Origin: Gemmatimonas aurantiaca
GTDB lineage: Bacteria; Gemmatimonadota; Gemmatimonadetes; Gemmatimonadales; Gemmatimonadaceae
Length of the DNA: 64,000 nucleotides
Direction: 5' to 3'
Assembly (NCBI RefSeq): GCF_037190085.1
Contig: NZ_JBBCJO010000009.1
Location: 128,289-192,288, forward strand
Shown: positions 18,261-26,756 of the stretch, in pieces
How the letters are laid out: every line of letters begins with the position of its first letter
Numbering within the stretch: position 1 is the stretch's first letter
Position numbers and translations under genes: made by a program
Notes under the pieces: generated by a model
Seen by the model: the letters and a program-made list of their open reading frames with translations, nothing else
Databases searched by the model: none
Told to the model about the DNA's origin: nothing

Positions 18261-19310
18261 TCAGTATCCGGCGTCGAGGTCCACGACGTTGCGGAGTGGC
18301 TCTCCGGCACTCCACCGCCGCCAATTGTCCATGAACAGCGCGAGCCCACGTTGCCACGTGCGCCGGGGAGAAACCCCGGAGACATGCGGCGTCACGAGAA
18401 CGCGGGGGTGGCGCCACCAGGGGCTGTCGGCCGGCAGCGGTTCGGTGGTGAAAACGTCCAGCACCGCTCCGCGCACCCGTCCACTGTCGAGCCCTTCCAG
18501 CAGCGCCGCATCCGCGACCAGAGGTCCACGCGCTACGTTCACGACGATTGCCCCGGCAGGGAGCAACGCCAGCCGGTCACCGTCCAGCAACGTCCGGGTG
18601 CCCGCCGTGAGCGGCGCGGCCACCACCACCACATCGGCATCCGGCAGCACCTCTTCGAGCGCGTCCGGTCCCACCACGCGCCGGAATCCCGGGGGCACCC
18701 CACGTTCAGGACGTCGGCGCACCCCCGTGCATTCACAACCCAGCGCCTGGAAACGCTGCGCCACGGCACTGCCGATCCCACCGGCACCGATCACCAGCAC
18801 ACGGTACTCCGACAGTTCGCGGATGCCACCATCGTTCTCCACGAACGGTTCCCGCTTCCAGGCCCGCTCGGCCTGCTGCCGCACCGCGTAGTCGAGACCG
18901 CGCACGAAATGCAGCACGCCGCCCAGCACCGTGTCCGCCATGGGCTCCGCGTACACACCGGCGCCGTTGGTGAACACCACACCGCTGGCCGCGAGTTCGG
19001 GTGTGATCGATTCGCCGATGCCAGCCGACGCACTGTGGGCCCAGCGCAGTCGTGGCGACGCGGCCAGCAACGTGGGCGTCAGGCCATACCCGAAGTACGC
19101 CTCCGCGGTGGGCATCGCCGCGAGCGCCTCGGGGCTGGGTTCGTTGGTGCCGTTGCCGAGACTGCGGGAGATCGAGGCGATGTGCACGACCTCCCACCCC
19201 GGCGGTGCCTGGGCCGTGATCTCCTCGGCGGCCCACTCCGGCAGACGCATGTGCAAGGCACTGCTCTGCATGTCCACCACCAATCGACGCACCGACTCAG
19301 CTCCCGTCAT
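18261..19310 (-). CDS. D-2-hydroxyacid dehydrogenase family protein
   Basis: A 349-residue NAD(P)-dependent dehydrogenase. The dinucleotide motif VLVIGAGGIGSAVAQRF lies near residues 170-186, and the catalytic-domain signatures VNVARGPLV (substrate-binding Arg) and LVTPHVSG (catalytic His) are present. Family members interconvert 2-keto acids and D-2-hydroxyacids, for example glyoxylate or hydroxypyruvate with glycolate or glycerate. The substrate cannot be set from sequence. It begins 17 bp after the trpS stop on the same strand and is probably co-transcribed with it. Confidence 0.9.
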   Translation of the reverse strand: MTGAESVRRLVVDMQSSALHMRLPEWAAEEITAQAPPGWEVVHIASISRSLGNGTNEPSPEALAAMPTAEAYFGYGLTPTLLAASPRLRWAHSASAGIGESITPELAASGVVFTNGAGVYAEPMADTVLGGVLHFVRGLDYAVRQQAERAWKREPFVENDGGIRELSEYRVLVIGAGGIGSAVAQRFQALGCECTGVRRRPERGVPPGFRRVVGPDALEEVLPDADVVVVAAPLTAGTRTLLDGDRLALLPAGAIVVNVARGPLVADAALLEGLDSGRVRGAVLDVFTTEPLPADSPWWRHPRVLVTPHVSGVSPRRTWQRGLALFMDNWRRWSAGEPLRNVVDLDAGY

Positions 19311-19327
19311 GTTCGCGTTGGCTCCCG

Positions 19328-20359
19328 TCAGACCGCGGCCGGCGAGGACACGGACGACGGCACCGGCGGCGGTCCCGTGAGCCCGTCGAGTCCCATGTAT
19401 CCACGCACGTCACGCATGGTCTCGGCGGCAATGGCCGATGCCGTGGCCGCACCCGAGGCCAGCGCGTCGAGCACCTTCTGCGGTTCCGCATCGAGTTCCG
19501 CCGACCGGCGGCGGATGGGCGTCAGTTCGAGCACGATGCCTTCGAGCAGCACCTTCTTGCAGTCCATGCACCCCCAGCCGGCCGTGCGGCACTGTTCGGC
19601 CACATGTACCTGCGTGGGCTCGTCGGAGAAGGCCTTGTGCAACTGGAAGATGTTGCACACCTCCGGACGCCCCGGATCGGTCTTGCGCACCCGCTGCGGA
19701 TCGGTGACGGCGGGACGCAGCTTCGCCCAGATCTCCTCGTCGGTTTCGTGCAGCGCGATGGTGTTGCCCAGCGACTTCGACATCTTGGCCTGCCCGTCGA
19801 GCCCCATGATGCGACGCGTGGGCGTGAGCAGCGGCTTGGGTTCGGGGAAATACTCCTGTCCGAACTTCGCATTCCACTTGCGGGCGGTGTCGCGGGCCAG
19901 CTCGAGATGCTGCACCTGATCCTCGCCCACCGGAACGCTGTCGGCCCGATAGAGCAGAATGTCCGCCGCCTGCAGCACCGGATACATGAGCAGGCCCGCG
20001 GGAATGCTTTCCATCTTCGACGACTTGTCCTTGAACTGCGTCTGGCGCTCGAGGTCACCCAGTGGCGTCAACGTGGTGAACAACCACGACAGCTCGGTGT
20101 GCGCCGGCACGTCGCTCTGCATGAACAGCGACGCCTTGGCCGGATCGATCCCCGCGGCCAGCAGGGACCGCGCCATCCCCCAACGCCGGGCACGCAGGGC
20201 CGCCGGATCGTAGGTTCCCGTGATGGCGTGGTAGTCCACCACGCAGTAGATCGCGCCGGGATGCTCGTCCTGCAGACGAACCCAGTTCTTGACGGCGCCC
20301 AGATAATTGCCGATGTGCAGTTCGCCCGAAGGCTGGATGCCACTGAAGATGCGTGCCAT
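19328..20359 (-). CDS. trpS: Tryptophanyl-tRNA synthetase
   Basis: A 343-residue class I aminoacyl-tRNA synthetase that charges tRNA-Trp. The HIGH-type motif is HIGN (15-18) and the second signature is KMSKS (192-196). PSGELHIGNYLGA and the helix DLERQTQFKDKS are typical of bacterial TrpRS. The length is normal, with a short Pro/Ser-rich C-terminal tail. It is divergent from the inositol monophosphatase gene, with 64 bp between the two starts, and shares a strand with the dehydrogenase downstream. Confidence 0.97.
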   Translation of the reverse strand: MARIFSGIQPSGELHIGNYLGAVKNWVRLQDEHPGAIYCVVDYHAITGTYDPAALRARRWGMARSLLAAGIDPAKASLFMQSDVPAHTELSWLFTTLTPLGDLERQTQFKDKSSKMESIPAGLLMYPVLQAADILLYRADSVPVGEDQVQHLELARDTARKWNAKFGQEYFPEPKPLLTPTRRIMGLDGQAKMSKSLGNTIALHETDEEIWAKLRPAVTDPQRVRKTDPGRPEVCNIFQLHKAFSDEPTQVHVAEQCRTAGWGCMDCKKVLLEGIVLELTPIRRRSAELDAEPQKVLDALASGAATASAIAAETMRDVRGYMGLDGLTGPPPVPSSVSSPAAV

Positions 20360-20423
20360 CCTTCAAACGTAGTTTCGCCTGCATGCTCCAGCAACGCACC
20401 ACCCGTGCCACTTCCAAGCATCC

Positions 20424-21266
20424 GTGGACCATCGTGGACCATCCGTGAATCATCCCGATCGCCATCGGTGGCGTGACGCCGCCGTGCACGCGGCGGCCGT
20501 GGCCGCCGAGTTCATCAGACAGGAATCCCGCGCGCGCGACACCATCACCTGGCAGTCGAAGAGCCCCACCGACTTCGTCAGCCATGTCGACATCGGCGCC
20601 GAGGAACGCATCCGCGAGATCCTGCACGCGCACATTCCCGGCATCCGCGTCGTGGGTGAAGAACTGGGCAGCGACGGCGATCCCGAATCGGGGCTGGTCG
20701 CCATCGTGGACCCGCTCGACGGCACCACCAACTTCCTGCACGGCTTTCCCAACTACGCGGTGAGTATCTGCGTGGCGCTGGATGGCGTGCCGCAGGCCGG
20801 CGTGGTGCACGACATCATGCGTGGAGGAGGCGAGCACCGTGAGACCGTGTGCACCGCCACGGCGGGAGACGGCGCGTTCGCCAATGGTGCGCGCATGCGG
20901 GTGTCCACCATCACCGATCCATCGCGTGCCCTCATCGGCACGGGGTTTCCGTTCAAGGACGTCACCAGTGCCGATGACTACGTGCGGATGATGCGCCGTC
21001 TCATGCCGTTGGTGTCGGGGTTGCGTCGTGCCGGTTCGGCGGCGCTCGATCTGTCGGACGTGGCCCATGGCCGCTTCGATGGCTTCTGGGAGCTCTGGCT
21101 CAATGCCTGGGATCATGCGGCGGGTGTGCTGCTGGTGCGTGAGGCGGGAGGCCGCGTGACCGATCTCGAAGGCCGGGACGCCCGACTGATCGGCGGTCCC
21201 ATCGTCGCGTCCAACGGCGTGCTGCACGAGTGGTTCCTCGACATCCTGCGCGGTGGCGCCTCGTAG
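20424..21266 (+). CDS. Inositol monophosphatase family protein
   Basis: A 280-residue Mg2+-dependent sugar-phosphatase. Metal-site motifs are visible: GEELGSD (about 78-84), DPLDGTTNF (96-104) and WDHAAG near 218. The family hydrolyses inositol-1-phosphate, 3'-phosphoadenosine phosphate, fructose-1,6-bisphosphate or similar phosphates; bacterial SuhB members also act in rRNA antitermination. The true substrate is open. The start is GTG at 20424 with another GTG seven codons later at 20445; the surrounding leader has a short repeat CGTGGACCATCGTGGACCAT and no clear Shine-Dalgarno site. Confidence 0.9.
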   Translation: MDHRGPSVNHPDRHRWRDAAVHAAAVAAEFIRQESRARDTITWQSKSPTDFVSHVDIGAEERIREILHAHIPGIRVVGEELGSDGDPESGLVAIVDPLDGTTNFLHGFPNYAVSICVALDGVPQAGVVHDIMRGGGEHRETVCTATAGDGAFANGARMRVSTITDPSRALIGTGFPFKDVTSADDYVRMMRRLMPLVSGLRRAGSAALDLSDVAHGRFDGFWELWLNAWDHAAGVLLVREAGGRVTDLEGRDARLIGGPIVASNGVLHEWFLDILRGGAS

Positions 21267-21341
21267 CACCGCTCGCCGCGCCGAGGCCCCGTCGATAGCT
21301 TACGCGTATAACTCAACTTTCTCCATCTCCGACATCGTCCC

Positions 21342-22877
21342 GTGTCTCTCGTCGAGTGCGTTCCGAATTTCTCCGAAGGGCGTGACCCGGCCGTCATCGC
21401 CGCCATCCGTGATGCGATTGCCGCCACGCCGGGTGCGCATGTGCTCGATGTGTCGAGCGACCCGTCGCATCATCGCACGGTCATCACGTTCGTCGCGTCG
21501 CTCGATGCGGCGGTGCCGGCGGCGCTGGCCGCCATGACGGTCGCGCGCGATCGCATCGATCTGACGAAACATCAGGGAGAGCATCCGCGCATCGGCGCCA
21601 CCGATGTGGTGCCGTTCATTCCGCTCGATGGCGCGACCATGGAGGACTGTGTTGCGCTGGCGCGTGAACTCGGTGCGCGTGCCGCGAAGGAACTCGGCAT
21701 CCCGGTGTATCTCTACGAACGCGCGGCCACCACGCCGGCCCGCGAAAATCTGGCCGATGTGCGTCGCGGCGAATTCGAGGGACTGCGTGACGAGGTGCGC
21801 ACCAATGCCGCGCGACGTCCCGACTTCGGACCGGCCGAACTGCACGCCACGGCCGGCGCCACGGCGGTGGGCGCCCGTCCGTTCCTTGTGGCCTACAACG
21901 TGTACCTCGGCGACGCGAAGAACCTGCCCGTGGCCAAGGAGGTCGCCAAGGCCATTCGTGGATCGTCGGGCGGCCTGCGCTACGTGAAAGGACTCGGCAT
22001 GGAAGTCGATGGCCAGGCGCAGGTATCGATGAATCTCGTGGACACCGAGAAGACGCCGCTGCATCGTGTGTTCGAGATCGTGAAATCGGAAGCGGCGGCG
22101 CATGGCGTGAGTCCCACCTGGAGCGAGATCGTCGGACTCGTGCCCGAACGTGTGCTGCTCGAAGCCGGCGCCCGTCACGTGCAATTGCGGGGCTTCTCCA
22201 AGTCCATGCTGCTGGAAACGAAGGTGCGTGACGCCGTGTCGGGTGGTGAATCGGTGGACGGCTTCATGTCGAGCGTGGCGTCGGCGCAGCCCACGCCGGG
22301 TGGCGGCAGCGTGGCGGCCCATGCGGGCGCGCTCAGTGCGGCGCTGGTGCAGATGGTGTCGGGCCTCACGGTGGGCAAGAAGAAGTACGCCGCGGCCGAA
22401 GAGGAGATGAAGCAGGCCGCGCTCGACGCGTCGGCGCTGCGCCGTGAACTCAACACGCTCGTCGTGCGTGATGCGGAATCGTACGAACGTGTGCGCGCCG
22501 CGTATCAGATGCCGAAGGAACCGGAGACCGCCCTGGCCGCGCGTCAGGCCGCGATCCGTGAAGCCCTGTTGTATGCCGCCGAAGTCCCGTTGGAATCGGC
22601 ACGGGCAGCGGTGAAGGTGGCGGCGTTGAGTGCAGCGGTGGCCGAGCGTGGCAACAGCAATGCGGTCAGCGACGCCTGCGTGGGCGCGTTGCTGGCGGAA
22701 GCCGCGTGCAAGGGTGCGGTGTTCAATGTGCGCATCAACGTGGCCTCACTCGACGACGGCGATGCGGCGGCCACGGCGCGCGGCGCCGCACTCGCGGCCG
22801 AGGCGAAGCGTTGCGTGGAGGAAGCCGGTGCGCACGCCAGGGCCGCGGAAGCGGCGACGGAGCGGGCGATCGGGTAG
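21342..22877 (+). CDS. ftcD: Glutamate formimidoyltransferase / formimidoyltetrahydrofolate cyclodeaminase fusion
   Basis: A 511-residue two-domain enzyme of histidine degradation and folate one-carbon metabolism. The N-terminal part (1-about 295) is the formiminotransferase, with the family start LVECVPNFSEGRD and HHRTVITF. The C-terminal part (about 310-511) is the cyclodeaminase, with PTPGGGSVAAHAGALSAALV. The transferase moves the formimino group from formiminoglutamate to tetrahydrofolate, and the cyclodeaminase releases ammonia to give methenyl-THF. The two domains are fused as in animals; many bacteria encode them apart. The start is GTG. No hut gene is adjacent. Confidence 0.95.
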   Translation: MSLVECVPNFSEGRDPAVIAAIRDAIAATPGAHVLDVSSDPSHHRTVITFVASLDAAVPAALAAMTVARDRIDLTKHQGEHPRIGATDVVPFIPLDGATMEDCVALARELGARAAKELGIPVYLYERAATTPARENLADVRRGEFEGLRDEVRTNAARRPDFGPAELHATAGATAVGARPFLVAYNVYLGDAKNLPVAKEVAKAIRGSSGGLRYVKGLGMEVDGQAQVSMNLVDTEKTPLHRVFEIVKSEAAAHGVSPTWSEIVGLVPERVLLEAGARHVQLRGFSKSMLLETKVRDAVSGGESVDGFMSSVASAQPTPGGGSVAAHAGALSAALVQMVSGLTVGKKKYAAAEEEMKQAALDASALRRELNTLVVRDAESYERVRAAYQMPKEPETALAARQAAIREALLYAAEVPLESARAAVKVAALSAAVAERGNSNAVSDACVGALLAEAACKGAVFNVRINVASLDDGDAAATARGAALAAEAKRCVEEAGAHARAAEAATERAIG

Positions 22878-22933
22878 TGAGGCGGAAGTGAGCATTCCCA
22901 TCCATCGTCCTGGGGCTCTTGGGAGGAGTATTC

Positions 22934-23983
22934 ATGAATCGTCATGCCGCTGTGTGTGTCGTGAGTTCGTTGTGCGTGCTCCTCTCTTGCGGAGGAGCTG
23001 ACGGCGGACAGTCCAAACGGCCGGGCGCACCCACTGCACCGGCCCTCTTCCGGGAGTCCTTTCTCCTGACGGACTCGCTGGAACTGGAGTCGACAGACCA
23101 GTCCCCCATCGTGCGGATTTCCGGCCTGGCTATCGATCACGCAGGCCGGATCGTTCTTGCCGATGCTTCGGAGCGCACCGTTCGTATTCACGCGCCCGAC
23201 GGTCGTCTGCTCAAACTGATTGGTCGGTCCGGTGACGGACCGGGAGAGTTTCGCGAGCCCCGTTTCATCATGGCGCTCAGCGGCAATGAGCTGGCCATCG
23301 GCGAGGGGACGGGGAAGTTGCACGTGTTCCGCAATGATTCGCTGGTCCGTACGCAGCAACTGGAGGGCCTGACGTTCGTCTCCAGTTTCAGCCATGACCC
23401 GAGCCGAGGTATGCTCGTGGCCATCCAGACCGATGGCGAGAAATCGTCACTCTACCTGTATGATGTCCAGGGCAAGCTGCTGAAGAGCATTCCCGTGGTA
23501 GCCAACAAGCCAGCCCCGGATCAGCCGCTGGATCCACGCTGGAACAATGTGTATCAGGCCTGGTCCACCACCTGCGGAGATGGACACGCGTACGTCGCCA
23601 CCACGATCAGTGACTCGGTCTGGCGGGTCGCACTCGACGATGGTGCCATCGCGAGTCAATCCGCGGCCTACGTCGGCTACAGTGCCCCTGTGCTACCCGA
23701 CCCTTCTGCGCCTGTCGATCGCGCGAAGCTCTTCGGCTGGATCAAGAAATACGATGCCGTGCAGGGCATCATGTGCGAACGCGGCCAGGTGGGATTCACA
23801 TTCGTCCGCGGCACGAGGAACTACGGCGACCCACAGGTCTTCATGTTGCGGGAAGGCGATCGGTGGCAGGGGTACTCGGAGGCACTCCCCGTCGTGGCGT
23901 TCCGGGGAGACACGCTGCTGGCCCTGCTGAACGCATCGGACAAACAGGAACGTTTCTGGATCGGGAAGTACGTCCGACGATAG
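22934..23983 (+). CDS. 6-bladed beta-propeller lipoprotein
   Basis: I start at ATG 22934, preceded by a strong GGGAGGAG site seven bases away. The product has 349 residues. It begins with a lipoprotein signal (VVSSLCVLLSCGG; lipobox ending in LLSC), so it should be exported and lipid-anchored. The rest has the 6-bladed propeller pattern: GLAIDHAGRIVLADASERTV, HAPDGRLLKLIGRSGDGPGE, and further blade repeats. Such proteins are common in Bacteroidota and Gemmatimonadota and are mostly uncharacterised; they may bind ligands outside the cell. It follows ftcD by 56 bp but is probably unrelated to it. Confidence 0.82.
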   Translation: MNRHAAVCVVSSLCVLLSCGGADGGQSKRPGAPTAPALFRESFLLTDSLELESTDQSPIVRISGLAIDHAGRIVLADASERTVRIHAPDGRLLKLIGRSGDGPGEFREPRFIMALSGNELAIGEGTGKLHVFRNDSLVRTQQLEGLTFVSSFSHDPSRGMLVAIQTDGEKSSLYLYDVQGKLLKSIPVVANKPAPDQPLDPRWNNVYQAWSTTCGDGHAYVATTISDSVWRVALDDGAIASQSAAYVGYSAPVLPDPSAPVDRAKLFGWIKKYDAVQGIMCERGQVGFTFVRGTRNYGDPQVFMLREGDRWQGYSEALPVVAFRGDTLLALLNASDKQERFWIGKYVRR

Positions 23984-24031
23984 CCGGAGATCGTCGACCG
24001 CGAGAATGCCCCTGGAGTAGCGGGCGCCTCC

Positions 24032-24460
24032 TCACACATCGTCGGGAAGTGGCCGCGGATCGGGCTGCATGGCGCCGGCCACATTGCCCTCCGTGTCACG
24101 GAACCACAGCAGGTGGCCCACCGTGGGAATCGTCGCGATGGGCATGAGGATCGTGCCACCCGCCGCTTCGATCGCGCGCTGCGCAGCATGAATGTCGGCC
24201 ACGGCAATCGTGCATTCGAACCCCGTCATGCGCTCACCCGGCACCAGCGTGCGACGCCCCTGCAGTGAACCGAAGATGGCCGGCGTCTCGGCGGTCGAGC
24301 CCGTCTCGATCATGTAGAACCCCGGCGGACCCCAGGCATGGAATTGCCAGCCGAACACTTCCCCATAGAATCGCCTCGCCCGCCCCAGATCGTCGGCGTT
24401 GATGGCGAAGTGACGCACCGGCGATGACGGCGCGGATGATGGATTGGACGCAGCAGCCAT
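24032..24460 (-). CDS. VOC (glyoxalase/bleomycin resistance) family protein
   Basis: A 142-residue protein starting at 24460 with GGAG six bases upstream. It carries one pair of VOC modules: RHFAINADDLGRARRFYGEV, FYMIETGS, then VADIHAAQRAIEAAGGTILM and HLLWFRDTEGNVAGAMQPDP. Most VOC dimers bind a metal through His and Glu residues at these strands and act on small electrophiles or sequester drugs; the activity here is not predictable. It is divergent from the AraC regulator gene with 84 bp between, which suggests that the regulator may control it. Confidence 0.88.
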   Translation of the reverse strand: MAAASNPSSAPSSPVRHFAINADDLGRARRFYGEVFGWQFHAWGPPGFYMIETGSTAETPAIFGSLQGRRTLVPGERMTGFECTIAVADIHAAQRAIEAAGGTILMPIATIPTVGHLLWFRDTEGNVAGAMQPDPRPLPDDV

Positions 24461-24523
24461 GGAGACTCCGATCAGAGGACACAAAGAACCTTCGCCGATC
24501 ATAGTGCTTTCCGAAATGGCACG

Positions 24524-24533
24524 CTTGCGCAAG
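24524..24533. promoter_or_regulatory. Palindrome CTTGCGCAAG between VOC and AraC genes
   Basis: A perfect 10-bp palindrome in the 84-bp divergent region. It is followed eleven bases later by an AT-rich CATAATATG at the AraC-gene start. It could be an operator for the adjacent AraC regulator. AraC proteins more often bind direct repeats, so the assignment is weak. Confidence 0.25.
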
Positions 24534-24544
24534 ATTGTCATAAT

Positions 24545-25318
24545 ATGTCGAAAATCCGCCAGCCTGACACGATGGTGCGCTCGAGCTCCATCGGGTTCCA
24601 CGGAGACTACATCTGGCGGGAACGTCATTCCGACTGGGGACAGCTTCTCTGGGCGTCCCGCGGCACCATCGATGTCGTGGTGGATCGTGCACTCTGGCTG
24701 GTCCCCGCCCGCCGGGCCCTGTGGCTCCCGCCGGGCACGGCGCACGACGTCCACATGACCGGTCGCGGTGTGCTGCGCCTGGTGTTCATCGCCCGTTCGC
24801 GCGCCCGTGGCATGGGCACGGCGCCCCGCGTGCTCACGCTGACGCCACTGCTGCGTGAGCTCCTGCGCCGCGTACTCGTGCGGGATACGCTCGCCTCAGA
24901 TCATCCGCAGGACGTACGCCTGCTCGGCGTATTGCTGGACGAATTGCGGGACGCCGATGGAACTCCGGTGGATCTCCCCATGCCGATCGATCCGCGTGCC
25001 CTGCGGGCCGCGGCGCTCGTTCGTGAGCACACGGAAGAGCCTCCCGATCTGGACACCATCGCCCGATATGCCGGCGCCAGCGGCCGCACTCTGGAGCGCC
25101 TCTTCCGCGTGGAGACCGGTCTGCCCTTTGGCGCATGGCGTCAGCGGGCGAGACTCATGCACGCCATGACGCACCTCGCCGACGGGGAGTCCGTCACCCG
25201 TGCCGGGATCGCGGCCGGTTATGCCAGCACCAGTGCATTCGTACAGGCGTTTCATCGCCTCACAGGAAAAACGCCGGGGCAATTCACTGCCCCGGCGCGC
25301 ACGACTCGACCAACCTGA
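24545..25318 (+). CDS. AraC family transcriptional regulator
   Basis: A 257-residue regulator with an N-terminal cupin-like sensor (about 1-110; RALWLPPGTAHDVHM) and a C-terminal double helix-turn-helix (about 150-250). The second HTH carries the family signature GIAAGYASTSAFVQAFHRLT then GKTPGQF. AraC proteins bind DNA as ligand-controlled activators or repressors. The neighbour across the 84-bp divergent gap is the VOC gene, the likely target. Its last 50 bases also form the intrinsic terminator of the ribosomal operon on the other strand. Confidence 0.92.
   Translation: MSKIRQPDTMVRSSSIGFHGDYIWRERHSDWGQLLWASRGTIDVVVDRALWLVPARRALWLPPGTAHDVHMTGRGVLRLVFIARSRARGMGTAPRVLTLTPLLRELLRRVLVRDTLASDHPQDVRLLGVLLDELRDADGTPVDLPMPIDPRALRAAALVREHTEEPPDLDTIARYAGASGRTLERLFRVETGLPFGAWRQRARLMHAMTHLADGESVTRAGIAAGYASTSAFVQAFHRLTGKTPGQFTAPARTTRPT
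25267..25297 (-). terminator. Intrinsic terminator of the spc/map operon, inside the AraC gene
   Basis: On the minus strand a perfect 10-bp stem (CGCCGGGGCA with TGCCCCGGCG, 6-nt loop) is followed by five T residues. It lies 38-68 bases beyond the map stop codon. The sequence is also coding on the plus strand for the last residues of the AraC regulator. Confidence 0.85.
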
Positions 25319-25334
25319 CATCGGATGACGATGT

Positions 25335-26102
25335 TTACGTCAGAATCCGCGGTCCATTCTCGGTGATCGCCACCGTGTGTTCGAAGTGCGCCGAACGTTT
25401 GCCGTCGGCGGTCACCACGGTCCATTTGTCGCTCAGCGTGCGGGTCTTCGCCGTGCCCACGTTCACCATCGGTTCGATGGCGATGGTGAGGCCCACGCTC
25501 AGTTTCTTGCCGCGCTTCGGCTTGCCGTAGTTGGGGATCTGCAGCTCCTCGTGCGGCGAGAAGCCCACGCCGTGCCCAACGAGTTCACGAACCACCGCAA
25601 AGCCCTCAGCCTCGACCACGGCCTGCACGGCCGCGCCGATGTCGCCGACATGATTGTCGGCCACCGCCGCGGCAATACCGGCGTCGAGTGAGCGGCGCGT
25701 GACGTCGAGCAGATGCTGCGTCTCCGCGTCGATCTCGCCCACTGGGACGGTGATCGCCGCATCGGTGTACATGCCCTCGAGCTTCACGCCGACATCGAGC
25801 GTCACGATATCGCCGTCCCGCAGCACACGCTTGCGGGACGGGATGCCATGCACGATTTCCTCGTTGATCGAGATGCAGGCGCTTCCGGGAAAGCCGTACA
25901 GCCCCTTGAAGGCCGGTTCGGCGCCCGCGTGCGAACGGATGAACGCTTCACATAACTGATCGAGTTCACCCGTGGAGATCCCGGGCCGCACATGTCCCTT
26001 GAGATGCATGAGCGTCGCGTGCAGGATCTCGCCGCCCCGCGCCATGATCTCGATTTCACGCGCCGACTTGAGCAACGTGGTAGGTGCCGAGCTGCCGATC
26101 AT
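25335..26102 (-). CDS. map: Methionine aminopeptidase type I
   Basis: Removes the N-terminal Met from nascent proteins. The start at 26102 gives 255 residues (the open frame beyond it belongs to adk in another frame). The metal ligands are present in family context: DIVTLDVGVKLEGMYTDAA (two Asp), ELVGHGVGFSPHEE (His), IAIEPMVN (Glu) and SAHFEHTVAI (Glu). The gene is last in the long ribosomal operon; its ATG overlaps the adk stop by one base (TGATG). The infA/rpmJ/rpsM/rpsK/rpoA set that often follows is absent here. Confidence 0.96.
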   Translation of the reverse strand: MIGSSAPTTLLKSAREIEIMARGGEILHATLMHLKGHVRPGISTGELDQLCEAFIRSHAGAEPAFKGLYGFPGSACISINEEIVHGIPSRKRVLRDGDIVTLDVGVKLEGMYTDAAITVPVGEIDAETQHLLDVTRRSLDAGIAAAVADNHVGDIGAAVQAVVEAEGFAVVRELVGHGVGFSPHEELQIPNYGKPKRGKKLSVGLTIAIEPMVNVGTAKTRTLSDKWTVVTADGKRSAHFEHTVAITENGPRILT

Positions 26103-26746
26103 CAGACGATCCCGAGCGCCGAGTGCACGCGCGCTTCCACGTCTTCGAGCGTGCCCAGCGCGTCGACCTGCACGAGATTCGCACCGTGCGTCCGGTACCA
26201 GTCGATCACCGGCGACGTCTGCTCCCGGTACACTTCCATGCGCTTGCGGATGGCGTCCGGCTCGTCGTCCTTGCGACGGACCAGGGTGCCCATCTTGCCA
26301 TCGGCTTCGCACTTCTCGCCGGGCTGACGGCCGAAGAACGGACGCTGACACACGTCGCACGTGGTGCGACCGCTGAGACGCCGCACGAGTTCGTCCTCGT
26401 CCACTTCGAACAACAGCACCGCGTCGAGCGGACGGCCGAGCGCGGCGAGCATGTCGCTCAGTCCGGCGGCCTGCGGCGTGGTGCGCACCACCCCGTCGAG
26501 GATGGCGCCTTTTGCCGCACTGGGTGCCGCGAGCGCCTCTTTCATGATGCCCATGATCACGGCATCGGGAACCAGATCGCCGCGGTCCATCGCGGCCTTC
26601 GCTTCGAGACCGAGCGGGGTGCCTTCCTTCACGGCCGCACGCAGCACATCGCCGGTGGCGATCTTGGGAACGTCAAGGCGAGCGGCAAGCCGCTCGCCTT
26701 GCGTCCCCTTGCCCGCGCCCGGCGGTCCAAGCAGGACGATGATCAC
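26102..26746 (-). CDS. adk: Adenylate kinase
   Basis: A 214-residue kinase that interconverts ATP + AMP and 2 ADP. The P-loop GPPGAGKGT is at 7-15, and the AMP-binding ATGDVLRAAV and the DG motif (AILDGVVRT) are present. DGVVRT replaces the more usual DGFPRT. The LID domain has a zinc-type pattern with CDVCQRPFFG and KCEAD, as in Gram-positive and many other adenylate kinases. It sits in its usual place between secY and map. Confidence 0.96.
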   Translation of the reverse strand: MIIVLLGPPGAGKGTQGERLAARLDVPKIATGDVLRAAVKEGTPLGLEAKAAMDRGDLVPDAVIMGIMKEALAAPSAAKGAILDGVVRTTPQAAGLSDMLAALGRPLDAVLLFEVDEDELVRRLSGRTTCDVCQRPFFGRQPGEKCEADGKMGTLVRRKDDEPDAIRKRMEVYREQTSPVIDWYRTHGANLVQVDALGTLEDVEARVHSALGIV

Positions 26747-26756
26747 ATCAGAACCC

